Of a DNA stretch of 64,000 nt, positions 13,001 to 23,701 are shown one piece after another (the first letter of the stretch is position 1; each line of letters begins with the position of its first letter). Location of the stretch: contig NC_079887.1 in NCBI RefSeq assembly GCF_029227915.1, positions 15,054,001 through 15,118,000 on the forward strand. The letters are read 5' to 3'. This stretch comes from Hydractinia symbiolongicarpus. Lineage: Eukaryota; Cnidaria; Hydrozoa; Anthoathecata; Hydractiniidae. A model generated the notes under the pieces. It had not been told where the DNA came from and ran no database searches. It was given only the letters and a program-made list of their open reading frames with translations. The position numbers and the translations under genes are program-made.

Positions 13001-16000
13001 AAACTACCAAGTATGTTGTTTCTTCCCTGGATTTCTTCTTTGTTCGTTTCAGCATTTAGAACAATTTTCATGGAAATATCGTGGACCAATTTTCCAACTC
13101 TTGTGGGTGTAACAGAATCACGCTTTGCTAAAATTATATTAATTTGTTTAACCCTATTTGGTCCGGGTTTTTTCGAACATGTATTGACCGGGGGGAAGGC
13201 GGCTGAATCCGCCCCTCCCCCTCAATAACTTTTCATAGGCTTGTCCAATTTGAATCAAACTTAGCCCACTTATAGTACGTCACAAAAAGAACAAAATGGC
13301 AGCAATATATTTTTGCTTGCGTTAGCACATGTTTTGTGACGTCATCAAAAGCTTAAAATTTGTTTAAATACCACTATCTGCTTAAAATTCAATTACTTCA
13401 GTTCTAGAGCAAATTTTTAAATAAAAGTTATTTAATATATTATCCGGTTTTTACATAGATCGCATGAGAAACTGCCAAATTTTGACCGAAAATCTGATTT
13501 TTTTCGATTTTCAGGTAAAATTCGGAAAAATCGGGAAATCAGGTTAATCATGTGACCAAAACAAGCAAAATGATTCTTCTTGATAAAACAAAGTTGTGTT
13601 GGAAGTTTCAGGTTCTAAATATAATCCCAAAAAGAGTTTTTATATTTTCCCCATTATAAGGGTTTCATAGAGATTTGTAGGGGTAATTTTAGTAATAGCC
13701 AATATCAACTCCTCTGAAAGGTATGGGACCTAAAAATTTTGCATGCAAGTGTCTTATAGATATATATAATAATAATATAAAAAGTTTTGCAGCCATACAA
13801 CATAGCATCGAAGAGTTATTGTCCGAATAGGATTAAATAAGCGTAAAATGTCGTCTGTATTTACCTCTTAATTCAATTCCTGGACCCAGCTTCATAGGAG
13901 TTTCGAATCTGCCTTCAAAGAAATAACTTTTGTCTGCTTTAGCTTGACCATAGTACTTGATTGCCAAACTTGTTCCTTCAAATACTCGCTGATAGAATTT
14001 GCAGATAGGGTTTTCCTTATCTTGATCCGCACAATTTTTGAATTGGATGTTTTCTGCGTACAGTAGAATTCCACCTTGGAAAGCTAAGTTCAAAAGAAAG
14101 CGTAGACGTATGTTATAATCTGACGACATATTTATAGAACAACCATATTTACAGAATAACCATTGTGACACAAGAATTTTACCATTAAGTTTTCTGCGTA
14201 AAAGAAACGATATTGTTTTTTAAGGGTTGCCTTATACGCATCTGACGATAACTATGGTACATCTCTGTAATTATAGCCGTATTTTGTCTGTTTGTTCGCA
14301 AGATGGTGCTCAAAGCAGCGACGGCTTCTTTATCTTGCTGCGAAGTCCTTAAAAGCGGGGGTTCGATTTATTTGTTTTTTGCATATTTCAGTATTCCAAT
14401 ATTTTTTTTATTGATAAGAAGGTCAAATTTTTTTTAAAAGATTAATGTGTCATTAAAAATAAAAATAAAATAAAATCGTGAAACAATGTTGACAACGTTA
14501 TTTTAATTATGATCCTTATACGCTGTGATCCGTTCCGTTTTGGATACAACAAAGTTGATGACGGCGCGCTTAGTAAACGATAAATGTAATGGTGGACATT
14601 TTAATGACGGTTTGTAGGTTCTTTGATCCTTGTCAAGTTTTCTAGTCATGTATAAATCTTAAACAAACCAGTTTTAGGACTTTGCCTACAAATGTAGATT
14701 TTGAGGGAGCATGCTCCAGCCCAGCCGTAGCTAAGTAGCTAGCTAGTCTAATTTATTGCTATTCTTTTGAAGTTTTTATTCAGTTTGTTATAAAAGCTTC
14801 TTTTCACAGCCAAAATCATTTATTTTAATGTTCTTGTTTGCAGCAACCTAGCTAGATTTTTATTTATAATTGGTTAAAAAGTTAAAGTAGCCAAATGCAC
14901 TTTGGGCATATCAACTTTACCTTTTGCATGTCCTGGTGGGAATCCATTTCTGTCGTAAGAGTTTTCAGCATTTTTGCAAAACGTGCGATCAAACTGGATG
15001 GTTGTTCTCGATTTACTTGCAATTAAGGCTGAAAAAGAGCACGCTGATAAATTAGAATCACAATACGAAGAATTGTAAGATAAAAAAATGGCTAAAATAG
15101 GAATACAACGGCTGCAAGAACAAGTGGTTAATTTTATCGACATGACTTTGTATTTTTGTATTATAGAAAGGCAGCTGAAAAATGTTATTTGCAAAATTTA
15201 ATTTTGTAGTGCCAAAGCCCACAAAAAATATAATATCTTCTCAATATCTTACCAACATTGTCATAAGTGACCCAGGGAGCAGCTCCAATTGCAGCAGAGT
15301 TGTACAGATATCCGACCAAACCATCAACGATTGCATTTTTAATTTTTAGGCACAAAGTAAGTTCGTTTTCTTGACTTTGATCGTTAAGATAGTAAAGGAA
15401 TTCAGCATCAATGTTGTCTTTCCCTTGGATTTTTCCTTTTCCTTTTATGCTACATACATATGACATAAGCAATGACTGCAAAAGCAGATAAGACAGAAAG
15501 ACAGAGAAGCAGATGAAGCAAAAAACATAACTTACAATAGATTATTTCGTTTGTTAAAGAATCCTTCGAATCGGAGGTCTTTCATTGGGAATTCCATTAA
15601 ATTACCGAACACTTCTTGATAATCTGTTGATAAGTATGCTGCACCAGTTCTAGTCTGAACGACCTTTGCGTCAAAGATATTCAAGCTAGCACTGATTCCA
15701 AACCTATTTATATTTTTCTGTACGACTGTCACATCAGACATTGCATGAAAGATGGCTTCTTTACCGCTTCCAGAAATTGCCCACTTAGTACCATCGTAAC
15801 ATTGTGTGATCATCGTGGTGTTAAGTGCGACAGCGCCATCCTTTTCAAGCATTTCATAAGGATCCACAGAAAGAAATGACTGACACACATCTGATGGACT
15901 TAATTTGATCTCCTTAATTTCAACATAAATGTTGTCACGGATTCCAAATGCAGGATTTGACATTTCATTTAAAACTAACGTTGTTATAGTACTGTATTTA

Positions 16001-18545
16001 TATATGGCATTTGCTGCATTTACAGGGAAATGCATGCGTACTTCATTTCTGTATGGACATACGTGAGCAATAAGCGAATTGATAGGATTTTTTGGGACAA
16101 GTTGAGGAAAGTATCTACCAAATGAGTTTGCGCGGAACCTTAAACACATTTCGGCGGTAACATAATTCTCTGTGACAACATTTTTTTCATTCTGGACTAT
16201 ATTTGCATAGGCGTCAAATTCGTTGCTCACATCTTCATCGCTCGGATTTTCGAAACCATTTCGAGAGGATTGAAAGTATAGGTCCCCACTTTCTCTCATT
16301 GCTTCAACAATAGGTCTTGTTGTTGATAATCCTTCAACGTCAAAGCCTCCTGTTACTTGTCCCCAATTAAATGATCCTAGTAAAAGACAAGTAAATGAAT
16401 ATTAAACACGCGAAACGAGTTAACAGGGAATATTTGCATGGTGGTTCGTGCAATTTATAACGACTTTAACCAATAACTTTTTAAATAAACAGACATCCAC
16501 ATTTTATCAAAATAATGCTTACCAGGTGCAAACTTCGCCATCACAGCACAGGAAACTTTGCTGAATTGTTCCAGATCTCCATTTTTGCAATAAACATACA
16601 TTTTCTTAGCACCATCAAGTAAAGAACTTCCACTTGCTTGACCAGTTACAAACGCATCCCACATTTTCTCATTTCCTAAGATCACTCTGATAAGGGCACC
16701 CTCTCCTTTTTCGATTTTGGTTTCTTCCATTTGCATTGAGGAAGTGTCCACATCTGTGTTGTCAGGATACAAAGCCGTTGCATCTTGATTCATCCATGTC
16801 AAGAAATTCACCACACTGATCTCATTGCCTTCTGGATTCACAGACAAAACGACGTCAGAATCGCCAATTTGATTTCCTTTCCACTCCTTAAGTATATTAA
16901 CGTTTGCTTGTACACCAGCTATATCAGCTGTTGCCGTCCCTTGGATGCCAATGCCAACCCAATCATCAACATTCTCTTGTTCTTCCATATCGCCGTAAAA
17001 GATGTAAGCTTTTTCTATCGTAACGCTTTGTAAAGTCAACCAACTGACCTACAAAGGAAGATGAACGCAATTAAGAATATGGATTTAAGGTACTATAACT
17101 CTGTTTAGATGGTGTAAGAATAATCTCCCTGAGCCTTATCGGAGTTAGTGCTAGACATAACCTATTTTGAAATTAATTGACTTTTTCCAGGTAAAACTTC
17201 TTTAGTATTATTTCTATCTTGACAAACAGTTGAATAAATATTAAGGGTTAAACGTTTTTTATGACGTCAGCATTCCGGCTGTTCCGAAACGGTTGGATTA
17301 AAGGAGCATGGACATGTCCACTATGGGCGTTACAAATAGGCACAACGTAACATTATATGGATTAAAAATCCTTACTGGTGAGACTGAGTTTGAGGTGAAG
17401 TCTTTCAACAGCAGCTTCTTTCTTCTCTTACAGGCACTCACGACAATCTCACTGTTAGTATTGAAGGAGTATTTGTTTCCTTGAATGAGATTCCTTGAGA
17501 TACCAGCGTTCAAAAACTCCATCATTTTAGCTTCGGAGAAATCTTTGAACAAACCTTTGAATATAGTGGTAAACGAGCACTCGCCAGTTGGTATGTAAAC
17601 AACGAGACAGTCTTTACTTGTTTCTTTTCTGGTGACGGCACAGCCACCAATTGAAGTGACGGTTTGTTGTCCATTTGCTAGACCATCAAGAAATTGTACC
17701 ACAGCTTGGGCAGACTCATCTCGTTTTGTGCTTGCTGATGTACCAGCTAAAAAAAATGTTTTGGTGTTATTGTAAAAGATATAATACAAAGCCGTATATA
17801 TAAGACCAAAGTGAAATGAAGGCGAGTTGAAACCGCAGTGAAAGGTAAATCCATTTACAGAATGCTTCACTACGGGCTGCGTTTAATTTCAGTGGCTTGT
17901 GAATGCCCATCTTTTTAGTACTTGGGTGCTTTTAACCATGCGCGGTATTTCAACGCGCTTGTTCGAAATTTGACTTCGGTAAATTTGATATGGTTGAAAG
18001 GACCGAACACCAAACTCAAGTGGTTCACTTTACTCATCTAAACAGTCTTTAAAAACACGTGGACCGAATGAAATCACTTAAGGCTTGATGTAAAAGACAT
18101 CCAAGTCTAAATGTAAGGTTATATTTTTATACACAGTAATTTCCAAAATTTTTTTTAGTGGTTATGATAAATTTCGTATCTTTAATTTTTGCAAGAGAAA
18201 GAAAGTTATGAAAGTATTAATACAAGTAAAAAGACATAAGTGTATATTTAGTAATTGATTTAGTATATTACTATGCTTCAGTATTTCCTTGTTAAATTGC
18301 AGAGCATTGCTTATCATAAGCGAATTTTCTCTTTACCTTTATTTGATTATGACACAGAGATTGTACTTACTATCTTTTCCATCACTAGTCGCTTCGTTCT
18401 CTTGATTGCTTTCTTCAGCATAAGCTTTTTCCTCATCAGTTATGTCCACATCTTCATCTGCTGTTTTGGTTTGTGATGCATTGGCACAAAACAGCAATGT
18501 CCATATTATGAGACCAACAACAATGAATGACTTGGGCGCAGTCAT
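4097..18545 (-). CDS. Gene A: 22-exon gene for a large secreted protein (1828 aa) of unrecognised family
   Basis: Coding exons in order: 18371-18545, 17376-17746, 16523-17048, 15536-16376, 15253-15449, 14921-15028, 13865-14083, 12969-13127, 12721-12882, 11080-11331, 10558-10770, 9883-10175, 8278-8551, 8014-8195, 7422-7645, 7131-7328, 6750-7048, 6263-6430, 5528-5596, 5102-5319, 4881-4996, 4097-4319. They sum to 5487 nt and keep frame at every junction; 20 introns are GT-AG and one (after exon 9) appears GC-AG. Exon 1 starts MTAPKSFIVVGLIIWTLLFC, a signal peptide, followed by an acidic segment. Residues about 60-1170 (exons 2-12) are rich in alternating beta-like strands. Residues about 1255-1310 hold a cysteine cluster (CGREC, CTTSRK, GCMAQC). 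Exons 13-22 are helical and charged. No transmembrane segment follows the signal. I do not recognise the family; a lipid-binding or extracellular-matrix role would be speculation. A TTTAG|GTAAAATG just upstream suggests a spliced 5' UTR. Confidence 0.8.
7701..8000. repeat. 20 bp minisatellite, 15 units, in gene A intron 14
   Basis: Fifteen consecutive 20 bp units fit exactly between 7701 and 8000, with consensus close to GACCGGTAGCAATTCACAAT. The first units begin GGCGAG and the later ones GACCGG, which shows gradual divergence along the array. The array makes up about 80 percent of the intron 7646-8013 and stops 13 bp before the next exon. Confidence 0.9.
8640..8730 (+). repeat. tRNA-derived SINE-like sequence in gene A intron 13
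   Basis: A TAGC-like A-box stretch (CAGCTTAGTAGCCATAACTC) is followed about 30 bp later by a B-box-like GTGTTTGATTCCCC. The spacing suits a tRNA head, but no complete cloverleaf with paired acceptor stem is visible, so a SINE or decayed tRNA relic is more likely than a functional tRNA. Confidence 0.35.
9080..9480. repeat. Tandem repeat of about 114-129 bp, three and a half units, in gene A intron 12
   Basis: Units begin at 9080, 9194, 9322 and (partial) 9451, each opening AAATG and containing ATTGGCAAAGTTAACAAAAA-like and GTATGCTGAA-like blocks followed by ATTTTGATTTTT. The repeats are diverged by substitutions and small indels. They are intronic and non-coding. Confidence 0.8.
13152..13832. 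mobile_element. TTAA-flanked MITE, copy 1, in gene A intron 7
   Basis: The element is flanked by TTAA at 13148-13151 and 13833-13836. Its ends are imperfect inverted repeats, CCCTATTTGGTCC on the left and the reverse complement TCCTATTCGGAC on the right. G-rich sequence and the block ACTTATAGTACGTCA follow the left end and are shared with the other copies. No ORF is carried. TTAA target duplication with CCY ends suggests a piggyBac- or Kolobok-type non-autonomous element. It fills almost all of intron 13128-13864. Confidence 0.75.
14290..14375 (+). repeat. Possible tRNA-derived SINE head in gene A intron 6
   Basis: GATGGTGCTCAAAGCAG resembles a degenerate A box, and GGGGGTTCGATT about 45 bp later resembles a B box, followed by a T-rich tail. 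No full tRNA fold is evident. The call rests on promoter-box spacing only. Confidence 0.25.
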
Positions 18546-19537
18546 TTTACCTAAACAAAAAAAAGTGTTTTAATAGTCAACATGCTAATGGTGAGAACTA
18601 TTTTATGGTAAGCCGTGTTTCACTTTCAACAATAAAAACATCACAGGTCACTTTCTCACAGCCAGTGCTTGGTTATTAAATATTACCGAAGTACCTTAAA
18701 TAGTACTAAAGTATCCAGTATTAACTAGAATTAAACACCAATTTTACGCATGTAATAGCTTGCAAATGAAATAGATAGTGATTAGTCTATATATCTCCCT
18801 ACAGCAATATCATATCACAAAAAAAGCTGTGAGATATTTGGTGTACATACTAGTTCTTACTTGTCTCTTCTTACTGAAAATATATGTTACCCACACAAAA
18901 TTGTAGGCAACATTTGGCAGAATTTCAGTTTTGAGTGGGTTCCATCATTGCAAAAACCGCTAGTCAATAAATTGAACAATCCCCCTTTAATAATGCATTT
19001 GTTTTTCTTTTTCATTTTATAGCAAACTTAAAGAACATCAACTAGTACCCAGGTTTAACCATGCAACCAAACATTTACCCTATGAAAAAGTTGTATTTCG
19101 TTCTTATTCTCCTGGTTGGCAAATGTCACGTGACATTTTTAAACCCATTACAGGTTCGTATTCTTTATGATAGCCACGCTGATTCGAAGGAAAAACACGC
19201 CGTTAACACGGTTATCTCTTTGTTAAAAGGGGGCGCTATATAAATCAGCTTTACTTTAATTCAGTTGCTTGTAGTTCTTTTTTAATCAAAGCTTCTTCTG
19301 TGAAGGTTTGACCGTAAATTTTAGTGTTTTTTTCCTAAAACGAAATTGAAACCACGTGACATTCAAGCCGGGCGAATATAACGATACATTTGCCTAAAGT
19401 TGGTTACTGTGAAATTGTGTTCCAATTTGCAACAAGAAACTATTAAACATTCTTTTTATAAATATAATTCGTTTTTATATATATGAAAAACGCGTTCTAT
19501 AAACGCGAAATTAAAAGTTAGCTAACAAATGTTCTTA
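18546..19537. other. Upstream region of gene A
   Basis: This stretch precedes the gene A start codon on the minus strand. It begins with an acceptor-like TTTGTTTAG directly before the ATG, which suggests that the transcription start and a non-coding first exon lie further right. A 60-codon ORF at 19061-19243 on the plus strand has a hydrophobic start (MKKLYFVLILLVGKC) but no supported continuation. Nothing else was identified. Confidence 0.4.
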
Positions 19538-19826
19538 AGGGGGGTTTTCACGAAGCGAATTGAACAGCGAATTGTATCTGAGCATGCGCAGTTTTGTTTG
19601 TTTTGATTTTGCATCGAAATATTCGCTTCGCTGAAAAGTAGAAACAGTTCCTACTTTTTAGCGGCTAAAGGTTTCGCTGCTAGTTTTTGACCAATCAGAA
19701 CGCGGTTAACTAATGTAAACAATGAATTTGGCGCCTTATTTATTTTGTCGTGAAAATTAAAAAGCGAATTCGCCATCGAATTCGCCGACGAATTCACCGT
19801 TTAATACGCTTCGTGAAAATCCCCCT
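19538..19826. mobile_element. Tourist-like MITE (Harbinger-type), 289 bp
   Basis: The ends are inverted repeats, AGGGGGGTTTTCACGAAGCG on the left and a near-identical reverse complement on the right. Inside, both arms carry further GCGAATTCG-like repeats. TTA flanks both sides (19535-19537 and 19827-19829), matching the three-base TWA target duplication of PIF/Harbinger elements. No ORF is present. Confidence 0.75.
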
Positions 19827-20759
19827 TTATTGCAGCAGATTGTTTTATACTTTTTCTGTGGTTTATTTCTGTTTATTTCTACTTTTTCTTCTTTTTTCTT
19901 TTTCTTTTTTCTAGAAAGCACTTCTTTTTCTTTTATACTAGTAGAAAATGGCAACATCTGTTTCGCATGTTCTTAAATTGTGTTTTATATTCTTATTCTG
20001 AAACATTTCAGAAAATTGTTCTTACAAATGTTATACAGAATGTTTAAACTGAAAAATGAAAACATATAAAAATAAAAAAAGTAGTTACTTCACAACTTGA
20101 ACAACTAGAAGACAGAGGGAAGATATATTTGAGCTCTCTCATTGTACAGTTTTGTAGAGGCGTAAGTGAGAACCCCCATGAGTAGTTCATGTAGTTAACA
20201 TAGAAAACATGGTGAATATAACAGAGAAAACAATTGCGCACAAAGCTAGCAGTTAGTTGAGAATAAATGTTTTAAATTCTTTATGTCAAAGATAATTGAG
20301 AAATGAATATTTGTATATTTACCTTTGTGAAGGAACCAAACAATTGTTAGAAATCTTTACAATACCAGAAAAGTAAAACAAAAATACTGAGATTATTCAC
20401 AGCTTAATATGAGTGAAAATGAGATTATTTGAAAAAACAAATCATACTAAAGTGATATGTCTGTTGAACAAAAACGGGGGTTATATCTTTTCCATACAGA
20501 ATATATTCTGCATCTAATTTATTTGTACATATTTTCTGTTTTTATTTCATCTTAAATTACATATTTTATTATATATTTGATACATTTTATTTTAAGTTGA
20601 ATATCGTAGACAACCATTTAAGCAAACATTTAACATTCAAATCACCCCCTTGATTATCACAATGTTTACAAATATTTATGTCTATCAAACCGTGTAGTTT
20701 TTTGAAATACAGACTAACAGAAAAAATGAAGAACAAACTTGTGTGTTTTTGCTTCATTA

Positions 20760-21134
20760 ATTATTCGAGGTCATGTCACTTTTTTTCTTTTTTTCCCGTA
20801 AATTCAAGCGGTTTCTACTATAAATGTTGAGAGACTTTTCCAAATTGAATCAAGTTTGACATACTTATAAAAGGAAACAAAATGGCAGCAATAGAATTTT
20901 GCTTATATCAGCACTTTTTCTGTGAGGTCATCGGAATCTTGAAAACCATATTATAATACCCTTTTACGTCTGTCTGTCAGTCGCAAACCCGTCCATTTTT
21001 CCACGGGCCACCGACTAGTTTGTCTAAAAGAGTCTGAAAGTCTGAAAGAGTTATCAAAAAATCCGCAAAAAGGGGTGGGGGAGGGAGGGGGAGGGGGAAG
21101 AAATCCGCGCCCTTCTTCCTGGATCAAATAGTGT
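20760..21134. mobile_element. TTAA-flanked MITE family, diverged copy 4
   Basis: The block containing CATACTTATAAAAGGAAAC, AAATGGCAGCAATAGAATTT and a G-rich stretch ending TCCTGGATCAAATAGTG before TTTAA matches the order seen in the copies at 13152 and 52703. The middle of the copy is replaced by a short segment (about 20970-21050) with the CCACGGG hairpin family. The left end is not clear. Confidence 0.5.
20970..21055 (-). repeat. CCGTGG...CCACGG hairpin-type dispersed repeat (reverse copy)
   Basis: CCCGTCCATTTTTCCACGGG, followed by CTAGT and preceded by a CTGTCTGTC run, is the reverse complement of a repeat seen at 25330-25410, 25500-25530, 28650-28830 and 41640-41670. In each copy the hairpin lies next to an ACTAGT and a CAGACAGAC motif. 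It is non-coding. Confidence 0.6.
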
Positions 21135-21509
21135 TTAATTTTAACGGATTTAGAAACCTAAATAATACAACCAATAGACCTTTTCCTAATTATGTCAAAC
21201 TCAATTAAAGAGATACTAAGAATGATTCTTATCCCTGTGTTCCTTAGCAAAAGGTAGAACAAATTACCTAATTTCGTATATATTTCTGTTCGTAGTACCT
21301 CAATTCCCCGTTCCTGCTATACGGCTTTCTCGCAATGCATTCTGGTAGTTGTATTCAACTTTTCGCGAAAAAAACATAAACAGGACTGGCACTGTAGGGA
21401 AAAACAAAAGTATGCAGCATGAACAAATTTTAAATTCCACCGCTATATAAACAGTTTCCTATTTCAATTAAAAGCTCTTTATTTAAAATTAGTGGTAGCA
21501 CATAAGAAT

Positions 21510-22205
21510 GGAAATCCTGGAGGTGGAATAACATGCTGTGTGCCACTCTGCTACAACAATTCCAAAAGAAATCCAAATTTGTCATTTTATGTTATTCCAA
21601 AGGACCCTGTGTTACGAAAAAAGTGGCTCATTAGAATTAGCTGAAAGGATTTTAAACCCACTGCGTCACATCGTGTATGTTCAGAACATTTTATTGATGG
21701 CAAGAAACATACATGAATAATACTCCCACTATAGTTCCGAAAACCATAAAACCCAAGGAATTACGATCTAGAAAAACCAGCAATAGTTCAGGGGTCAAAA
21801 GTATTATTTTTTGTCCTGTGCGCAATGTTTAGCAGATGCTCCAGAAAAAAAACTTTCAGTTGAAGAGGAGTTGAACATAGAAGTTCAGGAACTAACTAAT
21901 GAGCTCCATGATTTAAAACTAAAGTATGATCTGAGGGAGAAAAAAATTAAAACAAAATTACAATATCTTGAAACAACTATTCAAAACAACAAATTTACAG
22001 TTGATCGATACAACCATAATGATGAAGACCACTTTAAGTTCTACACAGGATTTGACTCATATGAGGTATTTAAAGCTTTATTAGACTACCTTTAACCAGC
22101 AGCTAGCAAACTAGTGTATTGGGGATCTAACACGAGCATGGAAAATAAAACAACTGAAAATGTGAGCAAAAGAGGAAGTAGTAGAATTCTGAGGAAGGAT
22201 TCTAA
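21510..22205 (+). pseudogene. THAP domain, coiled coil and HTH start of a transposase, frameshifted
   Basis: From about 21515 one frame reads GGITCCVPLCYNN, then YVIPKDPVLRKKWLIRI, and further FKPTASHRVCSEHFIDGKK, the C2CH signature and the conserved Trp and Pro of a THAP finger. Stops interrupt it, and the coiled coil continues in another frame (21811-22095) with EELNIEVQELTNELHDLKLK. After that DHFKFYTGFDSYEVFKALLD marks the start of the HTH_Tnp_4 region, followed by KLVYWGSNT. The DDE domain is missing. It is clearly a dead transposase fragment related to the one at 274-2008. Confidence 0.7.
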
Positions 22206-22240
22206 CATATCGGTACATGCTCTATCATCTGGCACAGTCT

Positions 22241-22705
22241 TCAAACATAGTGACCTGATTTAACTAGCTGGTATAGGACAGCAGCAACATGTTTACAACA
22301 CCCTCCACTACCAGCTTTGCAAAAACATTTTGCATAAAACATATCTCCAGTGTTTTGGCATAAATGAACGTAAACAGTATATTTGTCCTTTTTCATCGAA
22401 ACTGCAACAAAACACTTGACTATCAAAGAAAGTCTTTCAACCATAACCTTCGATTTAATTCTCAATTTTTTCACATAATTTTCTTTGAATAACTGATACC
22501 CCAATATTTTATGCTTCTCTGCTCCCCTTGGCTCGTTGTCAAAACTTGTTCCAAGCACTAAGTGGGAGTATATCCTTTTCTGAGATATTTGAGGCAGACC
22601 AGTAAGATCTGTGCTCCATTCTTTGATACTAGATGGAATATTTTCTTCCAACGTTTCACATCTTTCTATGTTTGATATTTCTCTGAAGACTGGCCTTGGA
22701 TCCAC
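22241..22705 (-). CDS. SWIM-type zinc finger ORF, N-terminal part of the YqaJ partner protein
   Basis: The 154-residue ORF ends in KCFCKAGSGGCCKHVAAVLY, a SWIM finger (CxC...CxH) at residues about 125-145. A SWIM finger preceding a YqaJ nuclease is the normal architecture of the second protein of ISL2EU-type transposons. Here the frame stops soon after the finger, at the deletion junction, so the nuclease domain is lost. The ORF itself has no internal stop. It probably begins further upstream (right), because MDPRPVFREIS is not a clear start and coding-like sequence continues into 22740. Confidence 0.65.
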   Translation of the reverse strand: MDPRPVFREISNIERCETLEENIPSSIKEWSTDLTGLPQISQKRIYSHLVLGTSFDNEPRGAEKHKILGYQLFKENYVKKLRIKSKVMVERLSLIVKCFVAVSMKKDKYTVYVHLCQNTGDMFYAKCFCKAGSGGCCKHVAAVLYQLVKSGHYV

Positions 22706-22796
22706 GCTGGAGCTTTGAGAAAAGGTTTTTAGGAGTTAAGAGAAAGTCGATGCTAGAATTTATATCAATTAAGTCGTCCATTTTCTTGCTTTGTGC

Positions 22797-23446
22797 TACT
22801 GTTCTGCCCAGATTGCGAAAACAAACTGTTTATAAACAGGACGGTGGATTATGTACGGATGGCCCGATTGTGTTTTGTTGCCCTGATTACGTCGTGGTGA
22901 CTGGATTCTGAACACTGATATAGTCGCTGGCCAGACAGGTTGTGATTAGAATTTTCTTCGTACTTTAGTGAATGAAACATTGACGAATTATTGTCACAGA
23001 ATGATGGATTTCTCGCAAGATAGAACACCATTGAAAATTAGGCATGGCGAAACAAAAAAGTCTCGACGTAATTTTTCTCTGCAAGATAAAACACCATAGC
23101 GAAAAAAAAGTCTCGACATAAATTGCGAATCCCAAAATTTAGTTTCCACGAAATTTTGTTTCATTTGAGAACAATAACAACTTTGCTACCATTATCCGAT
23201 TACGTTCGTTCTATAAGTGAGGAATAACGTAAAAGTGTTGCACATAAGCTAACCTGCCCTGATTATATTCGTTCTATAAGTGAGAAATAAATAAAAGTGT
23301 CGTACATAAGCCAGCCCACCACGATTATGTTCGTTCTTTAAGTGCCAAATAATATTTAATAACTGTCGTACATCAGCCGGCTTGACCTGGTTATGCTGCC
23401 CCGATTATGTATATTCTGTCCTGTTTATAAACGGGGCAGAACACTA
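22797..23446. mobile_element. Nested non-autonomous palindromic-end element
   Basis: Its ends, GTTCTGCCC with GTTTATAAACAGGAC on the left and the reverse complement of the same on the right (about 23410-23446), form inverted repeats. The left end has an extra 18 bp between the two blocks. It lies in the right half of the deleted ISL2EU-like element and carries no ORF of note. Internal tandem units are annotated separately. Confidence 0.6.
23198..23395. repeat. Tandem repeat of about 62 bp, three units
   Basis: Units start at 23198, 23261 and 23323 with GATTAYRTTCGTTCTATAAG and contain AAAAGTGT(T/C)G(C/T)ACATAAGC. A partial fourth unit follows near 23390. The array lies within the nested element and is probably part of its subterminal structure. 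Confidence 0.65.
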
Positions 23447-23701
23447 CCACTTATCTTATAAAACTACGGATGATCTTATGTTTACATCGTAATGCCGGCG
23501 CCCCATTATGGAGATGGATGGGTCTTACTTCAAAAGTAATGCGAGAAATGTAAGCTCTAATTGACATTTTCATTTTCTCCATAGGAAAATGATAGCATTT
23601 GATTAAAACACTTAACAAATTTTACTCTTTTCGGGAAAATTTTCTAAATAAAACTACCATAATGCATTGCAGATTTCTCGAATAGAGGGAACGGGGAATT
23701 C

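Larger units (their letters stand above)
21301..23701. mobile_element. Internally deleted ISL2EU-like DNA transposon
   Basis: Left terminus AATTCCCCGTTCC (21302-21314) through GCAATGCATTCTGGTAG and right terminus (23653-23701) are imperfect inverted repeats of about 48 bp sharing AATTCCCCGTTCC and GCAATGCATT. Inside, a degenerate THAP/coiled-coil transposase start runs on the plus strand and a SWIM-finger ORF on the minus strand, converging at about 22200-22260. The DDE and YqaJ domains expected between them are absent, so a large internal deletion joined the two 5' halves. A second palindromic insertion is nested at about 22797-23446. Confidence 0.7.
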
